Part shown: positions 10,290 to 18,234 of the stretch, piece by piece
How the letters are laid out: each line of letters starts with the position of its first letter
How positions within the stretch are numbered: the first letter of the stretch is position 1
DNA from: Tepidisphaeraceae bacterium
GTDB taxonomy: Bacteria; Planctomycetota; Phycisphaerae; Tepidisphaerales; Tepidisphaeraceae
NCBI GenBank assembly: GCA_035998445.1
Contig: DASYHQ010000017.1
Span: 62,001 to 126,000 of the forward strand
Length of the DNA stretch: 64,000 nt
Direction: 5' to 3'
Notes under the pieces: generated by a model
What the model was told of the DNA's origin: nothing
The model's database searches: none
Seen by the model: only the letters and a program-made list of their open reading frames with translations
Program-made: the position numbers and the translations under genes

Positions 10290-10804
10290 GCAACCGCCAT
10301 CGCACATCTGGCAGGCCGCGCGGCGTGGCGCTCATCGAGGTGCTGATCGCCAGCACCATCACCGCCGTCCTCTTCGTCGCCGCCGTCTCGTCCGCAGCGG
10401 CCGCGCGGGTCACGCGACAGAAGGCGTTCGACGCGACCAACGGCCACATGCTGGGCGCGGCGCTCATGGCCGAGTTGAACGAGCGTGCCTACTGCGAACC
10501 CGGGACCGTGGACAACGCCACCACCTCGCGCGGCCGCGACTTCGGTGAACTTCCCGGCCGGCGCGATCTGTTCGACGACGTCGACGATTACCACGACTAC
10601 CAGAGCCCTTCCCCCACCCTGCTCGACGGCACCGTGCTCGCCGGCCCGCAGTGGTCGTGGTCGGTGCATATCGATCGCCTTTCAAACCTGAACGGCACCG
10701 CAAGCCCCTCCGAGACGGGCCTCAGACGGGTGCGCGTCACCGTGATGAAGGGAACGCGCATCGTCGCGCGCATCGATCAGCTGCGCTCGAGGGCGGCAGG
10801 ATGA
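10286..10804 (+). CDS. minor pseudopilin (GspI/PilV type)
   Basis: A 172-residue prepilin. The leader RHRTSGRPRG ends at G13, the mature start is VALIEVLIASTITAVLF with Glu at mature position 5 (E18), and a hydrophobic helix follows. The VALIEVLIA phrase is typical of GspI/PilV proteins. The globular part is short and ends in VRVTVMKGTRIVARIDQLRS, a GspI-like closing strand pair. It overlaps both neighbours by 4 bases. With GspH, the large J-like protein and the PilX/GspK-like protein it would form the tip complex. Confidence 0.83.
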   Translation: MSNRHRTSGRPRGVALIEVLIASTITAVLFVAAVSSAAAARVTRQKAFDATNGHMLGAALMAELNERAYCEPGTVDNATTSRGRDFGELPGRRDLFDDVDDYHDYQSPSPTLLDGTVLAGPQWSWSVHIDRLSNLNGTASPSETGLRRVRVTVMKGTRIVARIDQLRSRAAG

Positions 10805-12069
10805 TGAGAAGCCGGCCCAACGAATCGATCGGCAGCGTCTACATCGTCACCGTGCTGATGTGCGCGCTGGTGGCCACCATCGCCGCTGCGGCGCTGTCGG
10901 TGTCGCGGCGCCAGTCGCAGCACGCGGCCATCATCAACGATGGCGCAATCGCCGAGTCGCTGTTGACCTCCGGCATCGCGGCGGCGCTGCACTGGCCGGC
11001 GAGCGATGTGGACTGGCGGCGCAACTACCCGAACTACATCGTCAACGGCTTCTCCTCGCGCAGCTGGGACGTCTGGCACGCGCTGCCGGAAGGCCAGATC
11101 AACGTTACCGCCACGCTGGCCGATGGTCTTTCCGGCACGGGCCGGGGGTTGGATAGCGACCCGTTCAACCTGGCGATTCGCACCCAGCGCGGTCGCGCCC
11201 AGCACAGCGCCACCGTCACGGTAGACACGCAGATCAAACCGTACGCGGTGCTCGGCTACGGCCTGTACGCCGCAGGCACGCTCGAGGTGAAGTCGGGCGA
11301 CGCGATCACCGCCAACGGGGTCAGCGTCCGCTGCCAATCGAACAGCCGCATCGACGGCACGATCCACGGCGACCTGCAGACGCTCACGCGCACCGGCAGT
11401 GGCAACGTGCACGGCGCCTTGTCGCTCAGCACCACGGCGCTGCCGCTGCCCGACACGGCGGCCATCAATCGGCTCATCGCGCAGGCGACCGTCCTGCCCG
11501 CCGGCAGCAACATCGACAAACACCTGATCGCACCATCGGTAAACACCTTCAGCGCCAGCGTCGATCCGAACGGCCTCTACTACCTCAACGGCTACGGCAG
11601 CGACGTCACCGTCAAGGACAGTCGTATCCTCGGAACGTTGATCATCAACGTCGGTCCGAGCAAGAAGGTCACGATCGATACGAACGTGTTGATGGAACCG
11701 TACCGCGCCGGGCTGCCGGCGCTGATCGTCATTGGGAACTGCGAGCTAAAGCTTCGGTCGCGAACGGAGTCGCTCAGCGAGGCCTCGATCAAGGTGAACT
11801 TCAATCCGCCGGGCGCGCCGTTCAACGGGGTGACGAACGGTGATCAGCTGGACACGTTCCCGCTCCGCATCGATGGCCTCGTTGCTGTGTTCGGCGAGTT
11901 GAAGGTGACTGAGACCCCGCTCGTCCGCGGACCAGTCATCTGCGCTGGCAACGTGTTGATCGATGGGCCACTAGAACTGCGAGCCGCGCCCGACCCCGCG
12001 GCGCCGGCGCCGTTCTACAACGTTATCGGACACACCCTGCGCGCCGGCACCTGGCGGCGGGCACCGTAG
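10801..12069 (+). CDS. PilX/GspK-like pilus tip protein
   Basis: A 422-residue protein with one N-terminal membrane helix (SVYIVTVLMCALVATIAAAA, about 12-34) but no Glu5 and no canonical prepilin leader, as in many PilX/GspK relatives. A large beta-rich body follows. Residues about 155-190 (TLEVKSGDAITANGVSVRC) and 205-225 read like bactofilin or parallel beta-helix rungs. It is last of the pilin-type genes and overlaps the GspI-like gene by 4 bases. GspK caps the pseudopilus tip. That role is inferred from position and size. Confidence 0.65.
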   Translation: MMRSRPNESIGSVYIVTVLMCALVATIAAAALSVSRRQSQHAAIINDGAIAESLLTSGIAAALHWPASDVDWRRNYPNYIVNGFSSRSWDVWHALPEGQINVTATLADGLSGTGRGLDSDPFNLAIRTQRGRAQHSATVTVDTQIKPYAVLGYGLYAAGTLEVKSGDAITANGVSVRCQSNSRIDGTIHGDLQTLTRTGSGNVHGALSLSTTALPLPDTAAINRLIAQATVLPAGSNIDKHLIAPSVNTFSASVDPNGLYYLNGYGSDVTVKDSRILGTLIINVGPSKKVTIDTNVLMEPYRAGLPALIVIGNCELKLRSRTESLSEASIKVNFNPPGAPFNGVTNGDQLDTFPLRIDGLVAVFGELKVTETPLVRGPVICAGNVLIDGPLELRAAPDPAAPAPFYNVIGHTLRAGTWRRAP

Positions 12070-12137
12070 AATTCCTTGCCCCAGCCGGCGAAACGGCCGA
12101 TACACATCTAGACCGACGACGTATTTAGGGGACCCCC

Positions 12138-12524
12138 ATGTCCAACCGCCATTTCCTGCTCGTGGACGACGAAGCCTACCTGACCACGTTGGTCGCGCAG
12201 GCCCTCAAGAAGCGTGGCGACACGGTGGAGGTCGCACGCGACGGCAACCTAGCGATCGCCGCGGTGCGGCAGCGCCGGCCAGACCTGATCATCACCGATT
12301 ACCAGATGCCAAACTGCGACGGCCTGACGATGGCCACCCGCCTGCGGCAGTCGCCGGAGACGATGCACATCCCGCTGATCATGCTCAGCGGTCGCGGCCA
12401 CCGCATCACGCCCGCGGAGCAGGCGCAGACGAACATCCAACGCATCCTCGAGAAGCCGTTCAGCATGCGCGAGCTGATGACCGTGCTAGATGAAGTGCTC
12501 GCCACCCACGCCGCGGCGGCGTAG
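12138..12524 (+). CDS. CheY-like single-domain response regulator
   Basis: A 128-residue stand-alone receiver domain. Acidic pocket D10/D11, phosphoacceptor D54 (ITDYQMP), switch Ser84 (MLSGRG) and the conserved Lys106 (EKPFS) are all present, so it should be phosphorylatable. There is no output domain, so it would act by protein contact, as CheY and PilG/PilH do. It starts 68 bases after the tip-protein gene with GGGGACC upstream and may be the last gene of the pilus operon. The PAS histidine kinase at the operon head is the obvious candidate donor. Confidence 0.93.
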   Translation: MSNRHFLLVDDEAYLTTLVAQALKKRGDTVEVARDGNLAIAAVRQRRPDLIITDYQMPNCDGLTMATRLRQSPETMHIPLIMLSGRGHRITPAEQAQTNIQRILEKPFSMRELMTVLDEVLATHAAAA

Positions 12525-12555
12525 GACTTTGACAGAACATGCTTGCGTCTGCTCC

Positions 12556-12696
12556 ACACGTAGCATGGGCGTCCCGCCCATGACGGTGGCCGAAGCGGAA
12601 TGCATTGTTATTGCCGACAGACTTGCCGATGCCCGCGGCAACTAATCGAGTTCTTCGTCCTGCTAACGGTCATGGGCGGGACGCCCATGCTACGTG
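12556..12696. repeat. family-1 paired palindrome, copy A
   Basis: The left unit CGTAGCATGGGCGTCCCGCCCATG and the right unit CATGGGCGGGACGCCCATGCTACG are reverse complements of each other and each is itself a palindrome. They are about 85 bases apart. A diverged relative (GGGTGCCACGGGGTGGCTTG...) follows at about 12735-12770. This fills most of the 303-base gap between the receiver gene and urtE. No gene was seen in the gap. Confidence 0.85.
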
Positions 12697-12827
12697 AAGG
12701 GCGAGCCGAGGACGTTGCTCCCCCTCGCTGTCGGGTGCCACGGGGTGGCTTGCCCGCCGGTGGTACCCATACATCCGGCACCCCTACGTCGGCATCCATA
12801 TTTCGTGGGCTCCGTAGATCGTGGCGA

Positions 12828-13523
12828 TCACACGCTCAGGTGCCGCGCGATCACGTCCGACTCCAGTTCGCTGGTCTTGCCCTGTGCCACCACGCTGCCG
12901 CGGTTCATGATGTAGAACATCTGGCCGAACTCGCGGACGAAGTCGAGGTACTGTTCGACGAGCACGACGGTCATGTCCCGCTCGGTCACCAGCTTGCGCA
13001 GCACGTGGCCGATCTGCTGGATCACGTTGGGCTGAATGCCCTCGGTCGGCTCATCCAACAGCAGCACCTTCGGGTCGCCCGCCAGCGCACGGCCGATGGC
13101 CAGTTGCTGTTGTTGGCCACCGGACAGGTCGCCGCCGTTGCGGTTGGCGAACTGTTTGAGGATGGGGAAGAGCTCGAAGATGTCGTCCGGCACGGCCCGT
13201 TTGCCGTCGCTGCGGGCCTGCAGGCCGACGCGCAAATTCTCCATCACAGTGAGCTTCGGGAAGATCTGCCTGCCCTGTGGCACCAGCGCCAGGCCCGCCT
13301 TGGCACGCTTGTTGGCCGGCAGCGGCGTCACGTCACGATCGCCGAGCGCGATCGCCCCGCTGCTGCTGGTGGCGATGCCCATGATGCTGCGCAGCAGCGT
13401 CGTCTTGCCGACGCCGTTGCGCCCCATCACGCAGGTGATCTGGCCTGGCCGCATGACCATGTTGATGTCGTGCAACGCCTGAACGGCGCCGTAGTGGAAG
13501 TTGAGGTTTTTGAGTTGAAGCAT
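12828..13523 (-). CDS. urtE: urea ABC transporter ATP-binding protein UrtE
   Basis: A 231-residue ABC ATPase of the LivF/UrtE class. Visible motifs are Walker A GRNGVGKTT near residue 35, signature LSGGQQQQLAIGRAL, Walker B VLLLDEPTEGIQP and the switch His region. The opening MLQLKNLNFHYGAVQAL is characteristic of UrtE. Longer in-frame starts reach back into a repeat and were rejected. It is the last gene of the urt operon but is separated from urtD by about 650 bases of repeats, which is unusual. It may need read-through or its own promoter. Confidence 0.93.
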   Translation of the reverse strand: MLQLKNLNFHYGAVQALHDINMVMRPGQITCVMGRNGVGKTTLLRSIMGIATSSSGAIALGDRDVTPLPANKRAKAGLALVPQGRQIFPKLTVMENLRVGLQARSDGKRAVPDDIFELFPILKQFANRNGGDLSGGQQQQLAIGRALAGDPKVLLLDEPTEGIQPNVIQQIGHVLRKLVTERDMTVVLVEQYLDFVREFGQMFYIMNRGSVVAQGKTSELESDVIARHLSV

Positions 13524-13581
13524 GGTGTAGTGCGTTATACGACCGACCCGTTCGTCATCCTGAGTGCCACGCCCGCTCGAA

Positions 13582-13722
13582 CCGTGGCATGGGCGTCTCG
13601 CCCATGCGTGTGGACTGGAACAGAGAATACGATTTCTAAACTGGCCGCGCCGATCATGCGGCTGAAACAAATTTTGTCTTCCGGCCTCACACAAGCATGG
13701 GCGAGACGCCCATGCCACGGTC
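13582..13722. repeat. family-1 paired palindrome, copy B
   Basis: CGTGGCATGGGCGTCTCGCCC on the left and GGGCGAGACGCCCATGCCACG on the right, about 80 bases apart, each palindromic and together an inverted pair. It is the first of three repeat elements in the urtD-urtE gap. Confidence 0.85.
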
Positions 13723-13770
13723 GGAGCGCACGTGCCGGGGTCTGATACCGTTGCGATTCGGCAAGGCGAT

Positions 13771-13873
13771 TGTCATCCCGAGGAGAGCGGTAGCGACCCG
13801 AGGGATCTCCCTAGGCTGGCGTCGTCAGACGTTTGAGATCCCTCAGGTCGGCAAGCCTCCCTTCGGGATGACA
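13771..13873. repeat. family-2 inverted repeat (TGTCATCCCGA...), copy 1
   Basis: Imperfect inverted repeat of about 100 bases. The left arm begins TGTCATCCCGAGGAGAGCGG and contains GACCCGAGGGATCTC. The right arm has GAGATCCCTCAGGTC and ends CTTCGGGATGACA. Three further full copies occur at 19995, 58681 and 62489. Confidence 0.85.
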
Positions 13874-13945
13874 CGCGTTGCAGGGCATCCTGGATTCTCT
13901 GCTCACCTGCACACCTGAATCGCAGAGATCATTCGGAGTACCTCA

Positions 13946-14158
13946 GAGGGTGTTAAAGAACAGCGCCGCGTCCGGTCCGACCGTGGCATGGGCGTCTCGC
14001 CCATGCGTGTGGTGGGACCTGAAGACAGCATTGGTTGCAGCGGCTTGGTCGGCGCAGCGGCCAACGAACGAAGCTTCTCCTTGCAGTCCACATGCATGGG
14101 CGAGACGCCCATGCCACGGCAAGGCAGCCGCGACCGTGTTCTTTAACACCCTCTCAGG
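13946..14158. repeat. nested repeat: family-1 pair inside outer inverted arms, copy C
   Basis: Outer arms GAGGGTGTTAAAGAACA and TGTTCTTTAACACCCTC are perfect 17-base reverse complements about 180 bases apart. Between them sits a complete family-1 pair (left at about 13980-14010, right at about 14092-14120). The right outer arm ends 20 bases before the urtD stop, so the element could act as a terminator for urtD. The 654-base urtD-urtE gap holds elements B, family-2 copy 1 and this one, and no gene. Confidence 0.85.
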
Positions 14159-14177
14159 ATGACGTAAGAACTCCAAC

Positions 14178-15080
14178 CTATCTCCCCAAATACGCCTCGA
14201 TCACATCCTCATTATTCGACACCTCATCCAGCGAACCCTCCGCCAGCACCCTGCCGTTGTCCAGGACGGTCACGCGCGAGTTCAGCCGGCGGACGAAGTC
14301 CATGTCGTGCTCGATGCAGATGATCGTGTGGCTGCCCTTTAGCTCCAGCAGCAACTCGGCCGTCAGTTCGGTCTCCTGATCGGTCAAACCCGCGGCGGGT
14401 TCGTCGACGAGCAAGAGCTTGGGCTCGGCGATGATCAGTTTGCTGATGGCCAGCCATTGGCGCTGGCCGTGGCTTAGGCTGCGCGATGGCGTATGCAGGT
14501 GGTCGGCCAGGCGCACGCGCTTCAGGATGGCGTGGATCTTATCGGCGTTGTCGCTCGTGGGGCGGCCACCCATGTTCAGCAGCATGGTGCTGAGCCGGAT
14601 CGCCGCAATGGCGGCCACGCCGTTGGCACGGCTGCGGCGGTTGGCGAACCAGTCGGGCGTGCCGACCCGGCGCGTGGGGTTCGGCAGCGCCAGCAGCATG
14701 TTCTCCCAGACCGTCAGCGAATCGAACACGTTGGGAATCTGAAACTTCCGCCCGATGCCGCGCTGGGCCCGCTGCGTGTCGCTGAGCGCCGAGATGTCCT
14801 CCCCGGCGAAGTAGACCTTGCCGGTGGCGGGCTTGGTCAGGCCGCTGATGACGTCGCACATGGTCGTTTTACCGGCGCCGTTGGGGCCGACGACGACGCG
14901 CAGCTCGTTATGGCCGACGCCAAGGTCGGTGATGTCCAGCGCCTTGAAGCCGTCGAAGACGGCCGTCACGTCCTGCAGGAACAGAGCGTATCGGCTGGAC
15001 CACAACTGGCTGTTGCGCGGGCCTTCAATGCGATAGTGATGCTGGTGCGGGTCGTTTGCCAGCACGTTTGCGTCGGTCAT
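14178..15080 (-). CDS. urtD: urea ABC transporter ATP-binding protein UrtD
   Basis: A 300-residue ABC ATPase of the LivG/UrtD class. Motifs are Walker A GPNGAGKTTMCDVISG, signature SLSHGQRQWLAISKLI and Walker B LLLVDEPAAGLTDQETE, all standard for UrtD. It is some 40 residues longer than most UrtD, because of an N-terminal extension (NVLANDPHQHHYRIEGP) before the usual LFLQDVTAVFDGFKAL start and a 15-residue insert around PNPTRRVGTPDW. Its ATG overlaps the stop of the UrtBC fusion (ATGA), so translation is coupled. Confidence 0.94.
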   Translation of the reverse strand: MTDANVLANDPHQHHYRIEGPRNSQLWSSRYALFLQDVTAVFDGFKALDITDLGVGHNELRVVVGPNGAGKTTMCDVISGLTKPATGKVYFAGEDISALSDTQRAQRGIGRKFQIPNVFDSLTVWENMLLALPNPTRRVGTPDWFANRRSRANGVAAIAAIRLSTMLLNMGGRPTSDNADKIHAILKRVRLADHLHTPSRSLSHGQRQWLAISKLIIAEPKLLLVDEPAAGLTDQETELTAELLLELKGSHTIICIEHDMDFVRRLNSRVTVLDNGRVLAEGSLDEVSNNEDVIEAYLGR

Positions 15081-18046
15081 GCCGACCTCCCATCTGCGAT
15101 CTTTGGTTCGGCCGCAAGCGGCAGGGGCAGCGGGTCGGTCGCGCGGCCGCGGCGCTCGCTCAAGAAGCCGCTGATGACCTTCGGAATGCTCATGATGCCC
15201 CCCGGCAGCAGCAGCGGCACCAGGATGAAGAGCCCGCCGAGCACGAAGTACCAATACTGCGGCGCGACGCTGGTCATGTATTCGTAAACGAGGCTGACGA
15301 AGATCGCGCCGATCACCGCACCCCACAGCGACCCGCGCCCGCCCACCGCCACCCAGGCGACCACCTGAATGGATGCGATGGCGGCGATCATGTGCGGGTT
15401 GATGATGCCCTTCTGCGGCACGTACAGCATGCCCCCCACCGCCGCGAACATCGCCGCCAGCGTGAAGGCGGCCGCCTTGTAGGCCCAGGTTTGGTAGCCG
15501 ACGAACCGCAGGCGCGTCTCGTCATCGCGAATGGCCACCAGCACGCGGCCGAAGCCGGAGTTGACCAGCCACTTGGCGAGCATCAGCACGATTATCAGCG
15601 TGACGAACGACACGATGTACAGCCAGAACCGCGTCTGCATGAACTTGCCCGCGGCGGCGTCGGCCTGAATGGGGAAGCCGAGAATGTGGGTGAAGTTGGT
15701 CAGCCCGTTGGTGCCGCCGAGTTTCAGGTCGTTCTTCTGGAAGATGAGCCAGAACGCGACGGTGATCGCCTGAGTGAGGATGGAGAAGTACACGCCGCGC
15801 ACCCGGCTGCGGAACGTGCTGAGGCCAATCAACAGTGCCAGCGATCCCGGCAGCACGAGCCCCAGCACGAGCGTGAGCGGGAACGATTCGAACATCGAGA
15901 GGAACCACGGCGCCTTGCGGCCACTGACGTCGGACATGACGTAAGACAGCGCCATGGGAATGCCATCGGGCGCCTTCGGGCCGTAGTTGATGAGATACAA
16001 CCCCATGCAGTATCCGCCGAGCGCGAAGAAGAGGAACTGCATGAGACTGAGGATGCCGATGTAGCCCCAGATAAGGTCCAAGCCGATCGCGCAGATCGCA
16101 AACGCCAGCACGTAGCCGAGCTTGTTGACGTACTCGAGGCTCATCAATCCTGTGCCGTACAGGAACGGCACGAGCACCAGCCCGAGGAACACCAGCGCCC
16201 CGCCGAGCATGTAGTCGCCCTTGCGGGTGGTGCTGGTAAGGAACGGCATCGACGTGCGATCGGCCTGATCGGCGGCGCGGCCCTTATCGGGAAACAAACC
16301 CGCCGGCCGGCGCTGCATGAAGAAGATGACCGCCACCAGCGCCGCGACCTGCGCCCAGGTGGCATCGAAGATGCGAAGGGGTTGTTCGATGAGGACGATC
16401 GGTTCGAGCAACTTTTCGGTGAAGCCCAGACCTAAGCCGGAGAAGATCACCCCCGCCAGCTTCCCGACGCCGCCGACCACGACGGTGAGGAACGACTTCA
16501 CGACGAAGGTCTGCCCGATCTCCGGCGACGGATTGCTGGTGAGCACGATTCCGTAACCGGCCAAACCCGCGAGCCCCGCGCCGAAGGCGAAGGTGACCAT
16601 GTCGACGAGGCGCGTGTTGACGCCCAAGGCCTGCGCCATCTCGCGGTTTTGGACCGTGGCGCGGATCATCAGACCGAGGCGCGTGTAGCGGAAAACTGCG
16701 ACGACGCTGAGCAGGCAAAATACGGTTAGAGCGATCAGGAATAGGCGATTGTACGCGAAATTTACGTCCTGCATGACCTCCAGGCTGCGCCCCGCCCAGG
16801 TGGGCTTGCGCATGCCGAGATTATCGCTGAATTGGTTGCGAACGGCCTGAATTAGGACATAACTGACGCCAATCGTCGCTAATAGCGAATCGAGCGGCCG
16901 CTTGTACAGCCAGCGGACGATCGACACCTCGATCAACAGCCCCACGGTCGCAGCGGTCAGGAACGAGACCGGGAACGCGATCACGTAGTACCAGTTGAAC
17001 CATTCCGGTGGCAGCACCTGCCCGACGATGAGGAACTCGTGGCACGCCCACGTGGAGACCGCCCCGATCATCAACATCTCGCCGTGGGCCATGTTGATGA
17101 CGCCCATCAGCCCGAACGTGATCGCAAGCCCAAGCGCCAGCAGCACATAAATCGACCCGGCGCTCAGGCCGAAGAAGATGTTTTTGATCCAGTTGGTGAC
17201 CGAGAGGTGCCACTCGATCTTCTCGATGGCCGTCCGGTAGACCGCAGCGTCGGCAGGGGCGAGGTTGGGTTGGTTGGACTGGTCCTTCAGTAGATCCAAC
17301 GCGCGGATGCTTTCCAGTTCCCCCAGCGCCGCAACGGCGGCTAGCTTCTGCTCGGAAGTGACCGCGGGATCAGTACTTGCGGCGACAATCAAATTGACGC
17401 TTTCACTGGCGGTGTGACGGACCTTGGCATCCGGATCAGACTCGGCGATCTGCCGAAGTTCGGGCAGCGCGTCGGCCTGACGGCGGTTGCCAAGTTCCCT
17501 TGCGGCCACGCGGCGCACCGCGGCGTCGTCCACCTTTAACCCAAGCACCCGCAACGCATTAAGCACCTGCGTCCGCACCGGCCGCGGTGGAGCGAAGTCC
17601 TTCACGTCCGCCTTCGGCACGGTCGCCAGTGGCACGCCGAGCGGCGCGCCGGCCTCGTCGGTCTCGGTGAACAGGTCATAGACATCGGCGACCTGCCCCT
17701 GACTCGGCTCATCCCTAAACCCTGGCAGATAAACGAATTGCCCATCCCACTGGTACAGCGTGCGATCCTGAATGCGCTGGAAGACCCGCAACACCCGCGC
17801 GTCCCGCATCGCCTCCAGTTCCTTCAGCGCGGCTAAGCCGCTCTCACGTTCGCTAAGCGCGGGAAGACGCGCCCGGATCTGATCTTCGACCGACACATCT
17901 CCTGCAGCGGCCACCGGTTGCGTCGCCGGCGCGCCCTGCGCGAGCGAGGGTCGGGCCGTCGCGCCGCTAATGAGCGCGATTGTGACTGCTATTATTGTGC
18001 TCCACCGCCGGGGATCGAAAGAGTCCAGCCGCACCCGTTCCTCCAT
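15077..18046 (-). CDS. urtBC: fused urea ABC transporter permease UrtB-UrtC
   Basis: A single 989-residue polypeptide combining two permeases that are normally separate. The order is: signal peptide (IIAVTIALISGATARPSLAQ), HEAT-like periplasmic region at about 60-285 typical of long UrtB, then the UrtB permease (GSIYVLLALGLAITFGLMGV, MAHGEMLMIGA) to about residue 588. The UrtB C-terminal phrase RRPAGLFPDKGR then runs without a stop into the UrtC permease (LDLIWGYIGILSLMQ, GRGSLWGAVIGAIF) to the end. A Met at the old UrtC start position (plus-strand 16247-16249) has no clear ribosome binding site. The start chosen is MEERVRLDSFDP; a GTG four codons in is an alternative. It is coupled to urtD by a 4-base overlap. 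Confidence 0.92.
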   Translation of the reverse strand: MEERVRLDSFDPRRWSTIIAVTIALISGATARPSLAQGAPATQPVAAAGDVSVEDQIRARLPALSERESGLAALKELEAMRDARVLRVFQRIQDRTLYQWDGQFVYLPGFRDEPSQGQVADVYDLFTETDEAGAPLGVPLATVPKADVKDFAPPRPVRTQVLNALRVLGLKVDDAAVRRVAARELGNRRQADALPELRQIAESDPDAKVRHTASESVNLIVAASTDPAVTSEQKLAAVAALGELESIRALDLLKDQSNQPNLAPADAAVYRTAIEKIEWHLSVTNWIKNIFFGLSAGSIYVLLALGLAITFGLMGVINMAHGEMLMIGAVSTWACHEFLIVGQVLPPEWFNWYYVIAFPVSFLTAATVGLLIEVSIVRWLYKRPLDSLLATIGVSYVLIQAVRNQFSDNLGMRKPTWAGRSLEVMQDVNFAYNRLFLIALTVFCLLSVVAVFRYTRLGLMIRATVQNREMAQALGVNTRLVDMVTFAFGAGLAGLAGYGIVLTSNPSPEIGQTFVVKSFLTVVVGGVGKLAGVIFSGLGLGFTEKLLEPIVLIEQPLRIFDATWAQVAALVAVIFFMQRRPAGLFPDKGRAADQADRTSMPFLTSTTRKGDYMLGGALVFLGLVLVPFLYGTGLMSLEYVNKLGYVLAFAICAIGLDLIWGYIGILSLMQFLFFALGGYCMGLYLINYGPKAPDGIPMALSYVMSDVSGRKAPWFLSMFESFPLTLVLGLVLPGSLALLIGLSTFRSRVRGVYFSILTQAITVAFWLIFQKNDLKLGGTNGLTNFTHILGFPIQADAAAGKFMQTRFWLYIVSFVTLIIVLMLAKWLVNSGFGRVLVAIRDDETRLRFVGYQTWAYKAAAFTLAAMFAAVGGMLYVPQKGIINPHMIAAIASIQVVAWVAVGGRGSLWGAVIGAIFVSLVYEYMTSVAPQYWYFVLGGLFILVPLLLPGGIMSIPKVISGFLSERRGRATDPLPLPLAAEPKIADGRSA

Positions 18047-18171
18047 TCTGCCCACGGGCGTTCGAGCCCATCGCTCCTCAATGGCACAGACAGGGTTGTC
18101 TGCGCCTCCCCCTTGCTCCCGGCGCCTCATCCCTCCAGACGAGATACCGCGCCCCACGCCTCAGGCAAGGC

Positions 18172-18198
18172 CGGCCCACGGCGACAAACCGTGGGCCG
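18172..18198 (-). terminator. perfect 10-bp hairpin between urtA and urtBC
   Basis: CGGCCCACGG, loop CGACAAA, CCGTGGGCCG. It lies 36 bases past the urtA stop and about 125 bases before the urtBC start. There is no strong U-tract, so a partial terminator or 3' stabiliser is likely. Such an element would allow more binding protein than permease to be made, as is common in ABC operons. Confidence 0.5.
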
Positions 18199-18234
18199 AC
18201 CGAAACTTCCGATCGCGATCAACAGCGTCGCGAC

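Noticed and set aside
12600-13745. A 381-codon + open frame opposite urtE
   Set aside because: It runs antisense to a clear ABC ATPase and through family-1 repeats; its sequence has no domain and looks like a shadow.
16247-16249. A separate urtC gene starting at the internal Met
   Set aside because: No stop codon separates it from UrtB and no Shine-Dalgarno sequence precedes it, so a fusion is the simplest reading. Internal initiation was kept only as a possibility.
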